DNA of 64,000 nucleotides from Elgaria multicarinata webbii (Eukaryota > Chordata > Lepidosauria > Squamata > Anguidae). The stretch spans positions 121,222,740 through 121,286,739 of the forward strand of contig NC_086175.1 of assembly GCF_023053635.1 (NCBI RefSeq), given 5' to 3'. Within the stretch, counting starts at the first letter, position 1, and the number at the start of each line of letters is the position of its first letter. Below, one piece after another: positions 50,363 to 61,200 of this stretch. A program made the position numbers and the translations under genes. The notes beneath the pieces were generated by a model that saw only the letters and a list, made by a program, of their open reading frames with translations, was not told the DNA's origin and did no database searches.

Positions 50363-52053
50363 CTAGAAGGAAAACAGGAAAGAAAGAAAAACAACCAGGC
50401 ATTGAAGAATGGTCTACTCGTAAAACATTCTTCCCTCTTCTCAGGCCTAATGTCTGCCACTCACATCCAATCTCTTTAACTAGGGTGGCCATAGGAAAAG
50501 GAGGACAGGACTCCTGTATCTTTAACAGTTGCATAGAAAAGGGAATTTCAGCAGGTGTCATTTGTATGCATGCAGCACCTGGTGAAATTTCCTCTTCATC
50601 ACAACAGTTAAAGCTGCAGGAGCTATACTGTGACCAGATTTAAAAGAAGGCAGGGCACCTGCAGCTTTAACTGGTGTGATGAAGAGGGAATTTCACCAGG
50701 TTCTCCATAAATACAAATGACACCTGCTGAAATTCCCTTTGCAATACAACTGTTAAAGATACAGGAGCCCTGTCCTCCTTTTCATATGGTCACCCTACTT
50801 TAACCAATCCGCTTCATGGGATGACCCCACTGGGTTCTAGTATTTCGAGAGAGAGGGAGAAAAATGTCTCCCTATCCACATTCTCCACAACATGCATAAT
50901 TTTGTACACTTCTCTCAGGTCTCCCCTTAGCCTCCTTTTTTCCAAGCTAAACAATCCCAGCTGTTGTAACCTTCCCTGGCAATGATGAGAAAGAAGAAGA
51001 AGACGAACGGCAGCTGTGACAATGCTGGTGAGATAGTGGAGCCAGAAGGGAGCCCACGGAAGGCGTCTTTCCTAAGGACCCTCAAACCACCCCAGAGCCG
51101 GCACTGCATTTCAGAACTGTTTGGCCCACCATTAAAGCCTCCACATGGCTTAACTCTGATAGAACGCTCCACTTCGGCTTATCGTCTAAACAGGACATCT
51201 GCAATTCCATCTCATCTCAGTGAGCAACTTGAGGGAAAGCGTCCCAATCCATTGTTTCACAGACGCCCGGATACAGCCAGCAAGGGAACTCACCCGAGCC
51301 CGATGCCTCTGGACCCTCGTGATTTGTTCAGCCTTGGCTTCCATCCTTTTCACCAGCATTTCCAGCTCCTTTTCCAGGTCGTCCCTCAAAGCAATCGTCG
51401 GAGCATCGTGGATGAGTTTTGCCAGATGCTGGTGATCACTTAAAACACAATTGAAAAATTGGGGGGGGGGGGGGGGAGGACAGAAAAACGCTTATCTCAT
51501 TTAATATGCATTTTGCGCAGAAACATTTTGCTAGCAGGGAAATATCTGAATTAAGAATCTAGGGTTGTTGAATCAATTAAATATATAAATTAACCCATCG
51601 TCTGCCTTTTAACTAAGTAAAAATAAACAGAACGGCATGTCGTCAAACATCATGCCTTTGTGAGAGACAGAAGGAGTTGTAAAATTGTCTTTATTGATTT
51701 AATGGTAGATTATGGTACCTTGAACATCAGGCAGAACCGTCTTAAGCGACCTTGCAAGGGGCAGGGTGGGGAGGGAAGCCGCAGGACGGCCACCACTTCC
51801 AAAACCCCACCAGCTTAACCTGCGGCACAGTGGACTTAATTTTTTTTTCACTGTTGCCAGCGAGGTTTCTTCCCTCCCTCCCACCAACTATATTATTAAT
51901 TATTATTATTATTTCTTTCTCCCTCATGGCGGTTTTTCTAGACAAACATGACGGACTTTGCCAAGTCATGCTGTCTTTTACTTTTACAGATTCAGAATTT
52001 CCTGACAACTGAGCATGTTTTAAGCATGGCTGCTTTCTGGATGTTGGTGTGGA

Positions 52054-52099
<46 letters not shown>

Positions 52100-55000
52100 T
52101 CTTTCTCGCCCATGGCGGTTTTTGTAGATGTACTTGACAGGCTTTGCCAAGTCATACTGTCTTTTACAAATTCAAGAATTTCCTGACAATTGAGCATGTT
52201 TTAATTATGACTGGTGGATGTATTTTGGTAGGCCAAGTTTCTGAAAGTTTTCTGTATATTTTTTTGATGTGATGCTGGGGACTGATATTATTATGACTAT
52301 TATTATTATTACTACTACTACTACTATTATTACTACTATTATTATTACTACTACTACTATTTGCATTTGTATCCTGCCTTTTTCCTCCAAGGAACTCAAA
52401 GCGGTGTACATAATCCTCCTCCTCTCCATGTTTATCCTCACAACAACCATCCTGTGAGGTAGTTTTGGCTGAGAGTTTGTGACTGGCCCAAAGTCACCCA
52501 GTGGGTTTCCATGGCCGAGTGGGGACCTGGCTCTCCCGGCTCCCAGTCCGACACTTTCGCCACCACACCACACTGGAAGGAAAATACGTGTGTCAGCAAG
52601 CAAGGGGGCTGATTTTGGGGCCTGCTAAAAGAACAGAGGGACAATCCAAGACCACCTCTGCTCTTGGCGTGGTTCAAGGCCTACAACTGTCGGGAACACA
52701 GCTGGGGGTAAATCCGTATCTGTGGAGCTTTCCGCAGGCATACTGGGGGCTTCCCTAGCAGACACGCCTCCCCGTCCATGCCACTGCTGCTCTTCCCCAC
52801 CGACGGAGGGGCCCTTCCGCACACCCCATTCAATCGCCCTCCCCAGACAGTAGCCCATGTGAGCTGGGATTGTGCTCTTACTTCAAATTTCCTCGTACAG
52901 TAACACACTAGAAGGAGCATCATCTCTCACCGCCCCCGCCCCATGGCCCCAACACACACAGCAAAAGGAGCAGTGACTTAAGCTCTCGGCCTCAATGATT
53001 AAAACTGACCACCCGAGATTTAATTAACTAAAGCATTGGCAGACCGACAGATTAAACCACTTAAAAGCTTGCAGCCTTATTAAAATTCAGGGGTTGAACT
53101 TAACGCAAGGTAAACATCGTTTTTCTATTCGAAGGCTGTGATCCTAAGCACTTTCCCTTGAGAGTCAGTCCCATTAAACAAAGGAGCACTTAGTTCTGAG
53201 TAAACAGGCATAGGATTGCGATGGAAAAGTGGGAATGATGTTGCCCATCACTTTTCTGTCGGCATTTTTCAACTCCCCACAGCAAAAGGGAGGGTCAGCG
53301 CGAGCCAAAGAGATGATGAAATGGGCAAACTCCCCAACTGATGCTCGGAACAGAAAACATTCTTGTACATGTTGATGTCTTGTCTTTTCTTTCTTTCTTT
53401 TAACATATTTTTAATAGATTTTCAACAGTATTATAAACACAGGGTTGGATCCAGACTTAGCCATACTTGGCGCAAACCCAATGAAATCAAAGGGACTTAA
53501 TTTAGTTGTCGTTAACTTAAGTCCCCATTGATTTCAACAGGTCTACTTGAAGTTTGATTAAGTTTGGATCTCACTGGATTCCAGGATCCCAATTAATAGA
53601 GTATGTCACTGTGCATCTGCAGAATGTGTTTCCATCATCAGATTTATTTACCGTATTTCTTCGATTGTAAGACGCCATCGATTCTAAGGCGCACACTAAT
53701 TTCAGTACCACCAACAGGAAAAAAAAAGCTTTGATTCTAAGAAAAAATAAATTTCTTAGAATATCTTTTATGAGTAGAATTTCTTAGAAATTTCTTAGAA
53801 AGAGCTGGGTTTTGGTGCCACTGGGCTGGGAGGGGCTTAGGGGTAAGCAAAAAACCAGGCGCTTACCCTCCCAGCTCCTCTTTGCTCGCATGGCTCGTGG
53901 CTGCTGCAGGAGCTTCCTCTTTTGGAGGCCTGCCTGCACGAGGAGGAGAGAGACGACTGGAGCTGGAGCTGCCACGTGAGAGCAGCTTCAGCGGAGCAGC
54001 ACTTCTTTAGCCTCTGGGCACAGGTTTTTCCACGGGCGTGAGGAGTTCCAGGCGGGACGCGCGCTTCCCAGCGCGGCGGCTGGGGGGGACCCAGTGCTTG
54101 CGGGGGGTGAGCCTCCTGACTCTTGGAGCCGTGTGTCTTCCCGGCGCGGCTGACGAGGGCCGGAGCTGCATGGGGCGCACTGTAGGCCCCAATCAGCCTG
54201 CAAAGCAATCTTAAAAAGCCCTGCTTGCTCAGCTTTCTAAAAGCAATAAAGCTAGAGAGAATGGATGTTTCAGACCCTTTTTTAATAGGATAGAGTCTTT
54301 TTGCATCTACCATATTGCTTCGATTCTAAGACGCACTCCATTTTTAGAGCTGTTTATTTAGGGAGAAAAGTGCGTCTTCGAATCGAAGAAATACGGTATT
54401 CATTTATTTAATCATTTGTATCCTGCCCTATATCACAAGGAACTCAGGGCGGCGTACAGATAAAATCATACAAACAATAAATATACACAGCTAAAAACAG
54501 GGATGTAGAATTTCAGGCCCAGGGGCCAAATACCACCCACCTGGGTTGCCAAGCCAGCTATCCCGGGCTCCCCAAATGGCCCCACCCCTTTTCTCCCCAA
54601 TGATTTCCTGGTTTCTTGGGTTTTGTGCAATTTCCCCCCATACTGAAAAGGGTGAGAAATGCCTCTCCTGGTATTCTGCCCCTGCCCCTTTGGCCGCACC
54701 CATAACTGGAATGTGGCCCCCGAGACCTTCTATGAAACAGTATTCGGCCCTCACGCTGACAGCACTTCAACACCCTTGGTTAGTTTCCGGGCAAATTATA
54801 AAGTGTTGGTTATTACCTTTAAAGCCCTACATGGTTTGGGTCCAGGTTACCTGCGGGATCGCCGTCTCCCGTACAATCCGCCCCGCACACTCAGGTCCTC
54901 TGGGAAGAATTTACTCCAGTCAACAAAAACAAGGTGACATCTATTACCCAGAGGACCTTTTCCTCTGCCACTCCCAGACTGTGGAATGGCCTGCTGGGAG

Positions 55001-55231
55001 AGATTCGTCGACTTAACAGTCTTCTGGATTTTAAGAAAGCCATAAAGACTGATCTCTTCTGGCAGGCCTACCCAGTTGAATTTTAAGATGCCTTTTAATA
55101 ATGTGCTGCGTTTAATAATGTATTAATTTTATATGTTTTAATCAATTATATGTATTTTATGGTGTTTGCATTTGTGTTGTACCCCGCCTCGATCCAGAGG
55201 GGGAGGCGGGTAACAAATAAATAAATAAATA

Positions 55232-55266
<35 letters not shown>

Positions 55267-58200
55267 CAGACCTCAAGACATTAGTGATCAAGAGATAACA
55301 GGCATGCTTCCCCAGCACTTCTCTGTTTAGAACACTAAGGTTGTAACCCTATGCGCACTTTCCTGGGAGAAAGCCGGATCAAACACATTGGGCCTGGCTT
55401 CCAACTCGACGCGAATCGGTCTGGCCAAGCACAACCTGCCCTCGCGCTCGGAGCCCTTGAAGCACGCACCCCAGTGCCACCAAAATCGAACCCGCGCAAC
55501 AGAGCACGCGCAAGAGCCCCGAGGGCTTTGACTCACAAACTCATCTGGCCCAGTTCGTCTTGCAGCGTCAGCAGCACCTCGGAGAGGTCTCCCTGGGACG
55601 AAACGGTAGACCCGGAGGACCTGCGGCCGCCTCGGTTCGCCTGCTGAGTCATCGGGACGTCGCTGACCACGCGGTCGTTGCAAAGGGCTTTCGAGTGGTG
55701 CTTCATGAGGTGCAGCACGTGCTGGACGTTGGCTCCAACCGAGTGGCTGGGACTAGTGGACTAAAGGCAATGATAGAGAAGTGGTGAAGAGCATGAAGGG
55801 CTACGCGGGAAACTGAACACTGACTACGGATGCACATATTTTTTTAAAAAAACGATGTGAACATCAGTACATACAAATCGGCTTTATAATGACACTGAAC
55901 ACTGATTCAACTAGGCCAGGGGTAGGCGTTGTGCCCATGGGTACCAGTGCGGCCTTAGATACTTTTGCTGGTGCTCACCAAAAGCGGCCTCTGCCCTTGC
56001 CTTTATTTTTATTTTTTAAATGGATTTCCTTACCAGCAGCCGGGACCACTTCAAAGCCATTGAAGGCCACCCAGTGCTGCCATCTTCATTTCCCCTGAGT
56101 GACTTTGTTTTTTATTATTATTTTTAGACTACTAAATAAAAACAAACAAATATAACAATTTAACATACCATACATAGAAAAAAAAATCAGATACATAACA
56201 GATTACTTGAATATATAAATGTTAACATATAATACTTTATCCATAACATAATCCAACAAGTGCTTCCCCCTTCCATTCGGGATCATTCCTGTTTCCAAAA
56301 TCTTAACGCCTCGCGTTAAGTGGTTTCCCACTTCCCTTAGAGAACACAAATGTTAGGAACTGTTTCCAAATTTCATCAAATTCGTTCGTTTTTGCTATAC
56401 CTCTTCTTCCTTTAATGTTACACGTCAATGTATCATTGATAGCAATATCCCATACTTCTTTATACCATTCTTCAATACAATAATCACCTTGAATCTTCCA
56501 GTTCCTAGCTACAATTAACCTTGCTGCAGTCAGCAAATTTGTTATCAATTCCTTAGTTTCTTTTTTACACTTTAAATCTTCAAATAGTGAAAGTAATGCT
56601 ACTCTCGGTGTCTCTTCTATCTTCATTCCAACCCCTGAGTGACTTTGGGGGCCCCGGTGGAGCTCCGAAACTTTCTTAGGAAATGAAGATGATGAGCAGC
56701 TACAGGCCAATGCTTTAGAAACATAAGAAGCTGCTTCAGACGGCGTCAGACCCTTCGGCCATCTTGCCCAGTCTTGTCGACACTGACTGGCAGCTGCTGC
56801 CAGTCAGCGTTGACAATACTGGGCTAGATTCTTTCCTGCCCTACCTGGAGATGCCGGTGATTGAGCAGACAACGTTCTGCATGCAAAGCAGAAAAAGTGG
56901 CCAACACCCCTCCCCCGGAAAAAGGAACGCCTGTCACTTCTGTCTGGAAAGCAACACCTCCCATGGCAGCCATTTTGTGGTGGTGCCCACAAGAGTTTCT
57001 CAAATGGTCAAATGTGCCCACGGGCCCAAAAAGGTTTGCCTGCTCCTGACCTAAGGCTCAGTACTGCCTACCGGAATTGGAAGCATCTCTCTGAAGTCGT
57101 GATTTCCCAGCTCCAGCATCTAGTGCCCCAAAGTTGGTTCGGGCCTGGCGTCCTGCCTCTGAACCCAGAGTTCCCACCGAGCCATCGGGAGCTCGAGTAG
57201 TGGTTGGCCGCCTTACCTTTCCAGCTACAAACGGCACATCACCCAGTTGCAACCTGTAGTGGGGCTGGGCGTGGAAGTGGGGCATCCCAGAGTCGTTCTA
57301 AAGGGGAGAAAAAGAAACGGGCTTGGGCAAACTCCACTTACACACTCGACGCACAAAGCTGGTAAGTAAACGGGATCATTCAGTCAGTCTCTCTCACGCT
57401 CATACACATTTGGACGCGGGCCATCCTGCTGACGTAAAAACAGCCTCAATAACAGGATGAAACGTCCATCTAGTCCAGCATTCGGTTCCTAGCAGCAACC
57501 AGACATGTATATCCAGGTGCCCAAAGCCAGGCACGATGGCCACGCCAGCTACTATTAGTGGTTCCCTCCACTATTCAGTACCAAGAGGTGTCCCTGAGCA
57601 AGGAAGCTCCCTCTGGCTACCATGACGAATAGGGCTACAAATAGGCCAGAGTATGTTACTGTGATCCGTACTGCCTGCCTCCTGCTATCCAGGTTCAGGC
57701 AAATGTATTGGTTTTGACCTTTACGGCGCAACCCTATTCATGTTTAGAGAGAAGAAAGCTGATCCTGGTCGCCTTCCCCCTTATGGTGCCCACCGTGTGT
57801 TCTGTACTGCAACTCCCATTATCCCTGTTCACAGGCCATGCTGGCTGTGGCCGATGGGAACTGCAGCCCAAAACATCTGGATGGCACCAAGCTGACGAAG
57901 GCTGGTTCACTGCTGCGACAGAATCGTGTTTTCGACGATAACTGTTGTTGCTGGTTTTGTATTTTTCAAACGTGTGTTCCTTGCATAATATTTTGTATGG
58001 ATTGTAACTTGTGAGCTGCTTTGGATTTGCCTTCAGATAAGGAGAAGCGGCTATTAATAACAACAAGAGCAACATGAAAGCAGACAGTGATGGACCTATG
58101 ACACGAAGCTGTCTGCAGTACAACCCTTTGCAGATCTACTCAGAAGTCAATCCCACTGAATTCCATGGGGCCCATTCCCAGGGAAGCACTTGCAAAACGG

Positions 58201-61200
58201 CACCCTCGCTCATTTGAACATTGGCAATTTACCTTCTCCAGATGCTTTGCTTTCTTCTTCTTCTTCGCTTTCGACGGCACTGACGCGGGCGCTTGCTGTG
58301 TTTGTGCCTGCAGCAACTTTCTGTTTTTCTCCAACCCACTCTGAAGCTGCCAAAGATAGCCGGGGAATTATTAGTTTTCCTTCTTTAATTCAAAATGGTA
58401 GGTGTCAGCTGGGGACATGCCAACCCAGATGCAGCCCTCAGCTTGTCAACATCACAATCGTGAATTCAACCCCAGCAACGTTTGGAGAAGACAAGCCACA
58501 GTGGGATTCCAGAGGTTGGAGCTCCTCAGCCATTTCATCTTCCAAAAATGCATCTCAGACCCCAGTTGGGGGGGAAAATGGCTTATGGGGGGGGCACAAG
58601 AGAACAGCTGCAGGCAAGAGAAGGCTTAAAGCATCCCTGACACCTTTTTCTCCCCTCCAATCTACACCTTCCCCCTGCTTCTGGGTTCCCAGATCTCTTT
58701 CTTCCCACCCAGCCTCAATCAAAAGTCTGGCTGGACCATGAATGGTACGAGCCTCATTTGGGAGTACTTTAGATTAGCTGTCCCCCACCCAGATGTGCTG
58801 AACTAAAACTCCTATCATTCCCAACTACCATGGCCATGTCAGCTGGGAATGATGGGAGTTGTAGTCCACACACCTGGAGGGCACCAGGTTGTGGCAGGCT
58901 GATTATCCAGACATAATAGCAAAAGTCCTGTTTCGTTGTAGTCCAGCACATCTAGAGGCTGCTGGGTTGGGGAAGGCTAGAACTAGGGTTGTCCATCGCG
59001 GGGAAATCCAACCGTTTGGGGGCCTGGTGGATCCCACAGCAGACCCCGGCTCGGCTCGCATTTGTGAGCCAAGCTGCGCCAATACTTCCCGAAATCCAAG
59101 AACGTTACCGGAAGGGGGGGATTTGCGCAAATTCTCCAGACAATTTGTGCAAAATTGCAGCTGTAAATGGCCTAATTCGCTCACTATTTATGGACGAAAT
59201 TCTGTGCAGATCTTGCGCAAACCTCCCCTCCACCCCTGGAAAAGCCCGTGAGTTCACCAGACTTGTTCCATGCTGAGTTGGATCAGATTGTGGACAATCG
59301 AGCCAGAGTCCGGGGAGCTGAGACGGCAAAAAAACGACGATCTCCACCCTAAAATGGATCCCTCCAACACAACCCTATCTAGAACAAACTCTTAACCCTT
59401 CCGAAGGATTCTTCACCATGAGTGTGGTCCACTTGTCACCTGGCTTCCACACCCATGGCAAGCTTTCTAATCACTCCACCCGCGTCCCCTTCTTCCATGT
59501 TTCTGCAAGGATGCCTGGGCCTCAAAACAAGCCATGCTATTCTGCTAGTCCTCATTGATCCTCATTCCTCAAAACGGGCAGGAGCCATGCCCTCTACAGA
59601 ATAACAGCGACCACATCAGCCGGGCTTACCTCGGCAGCTTTTTCCTGCACCAGTTTCCGCGCGTGTTCTTCCTCTTGGAGCTTTTCTTCCAGCTCTTTCA
59701 TTTTTTTCTAATTTAAACAAAACGAAAAGCAGAAGCAAAATACTGCTATCGTTCGAGAGCCTCCAAATTCGCTGGACTACGACTCTGCTTGGCAGGGGGG
59801 TGGGGTGGGATTCTGGGAGAAAATTATATAAACGTGAGTAAATATAATTTACTCCCCCCCATTAAGTTGCATAAAGATTGTCAATGATGCCCGCGATGAT
59901 CGAAAGCCCTGAACTCGGAAGTGTCTGATCATCCAATGCAAGGTGGGAGGAGCAGCGGAGGGGATCTTTGGCCTCCCTGTCCTCCTGCCTTCATTTTTTT
60001 GCTAGATGGGCATTTTGCCCATTTTTGCCCATCTAGCAATGGTGCTTTGGAGGAGGAGGAAAGGAGGCTGGAGAAGTCCTAGGATAGCTTGTATCCTGGG
60101 CTCTTCCCCTCCCCATCAAAATGCTGTCTTTTCCGCCTGTTCAAGGAGCTTTTCCAACCTCGGAGGGCACCTGGCACGGTTCTTTCTGCGATAGGGTCAG
60201 CTGGGGTGGATCCCCAGCTCCTTTCTGAGGCTGGAGCACTGTCTCCAACCTCAGAGGGAGGAACCCCAACTATCTATGGCCCTTCAGACAATGTCAAGGG
60301 GCCATAGGATTGCTCCCTTCCTCTAATTTTTAGCCTATGTTTCCTTGGGGCAGGATTTGGGCTTCTAAATGAAAATCTAAATGTAACACTCTTCAGTATG
60401 ACTGTCACCTAAACTTCATTTAACCAATAAATTTTAATTAACTGATCAATCAATTAATTAAACTTTCATGTAAATAAGACAATGGGGGAGAAAGTATACA
60501 TTTTAGGGCTTAGAACATGAACAAGCCAATCTATAAATTTAAAATAACAGAAACAGAATACTATAATATTTAGGCTGAAACCTATAGGTGCTTACCTGGA
60601 GGTAACTCCCATTGAAGTCAATGGGACTTACTTCTGTGTAGACATGCATGGAATTGTGCTGCCAGCTGTCTATCTGCAACTGGGATTTCAAACCATCTAA
60701 TTTGTTCGCTTTTGCAAACTCCAAAGTTCTTTGCAGGGGAAAAAAGGGCCTGTACTCACTCTCTTCTGCCTTTAGTGGCTGGTGTTAACTCCTAGATGTT
60801 GTTAGACTCCAGTATGGTCAGCGGTCAAGGATGATGGGAGCTGTAGTCCAACAACTTCTGGAGGTCCAAAGTTCCGCACCCTACATTGCTTCTAATGGTA
60901 TCTCATGGGCAGGAAAGGATAGCTTATGGTGCGGGAAAGGCATGGGAAGTATTTACATTCCAAGGAAGAAATAATCTTTCTAGTCTGCTGTTTCTACTGA
61001 TTAAGAACAAGCTCCCAATTAAGAAAAACATTGCAACCCTAATATTCAGAGGTCAGTATTTCATTTGTTCATGCCTGATGCACCTCTGCTCCAAATTTCA
61101 GTATAAAAAACAAAAAAGGTAAGGACCTCCAAAAAGCCCTGCTGGATCAGGCCAAGGGCCATCTGGTTTAGGAGCCAGGCAGATGTTAGACTGAGGTCTA

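Noticed and set aside
53837-54313. 158-codon - strand frame
   Set aside because: Lies wholly inside the transposon at 53650-54398 and has no recognisable domain or homologue; not reported as a gene.
55331-55683. Independent gene overlapping CEP57 on the + strand
   Set aside because: It is the antisense of the CEP57 exon at 55537-55760 plus intron; the - strand matches CEP57 closely.
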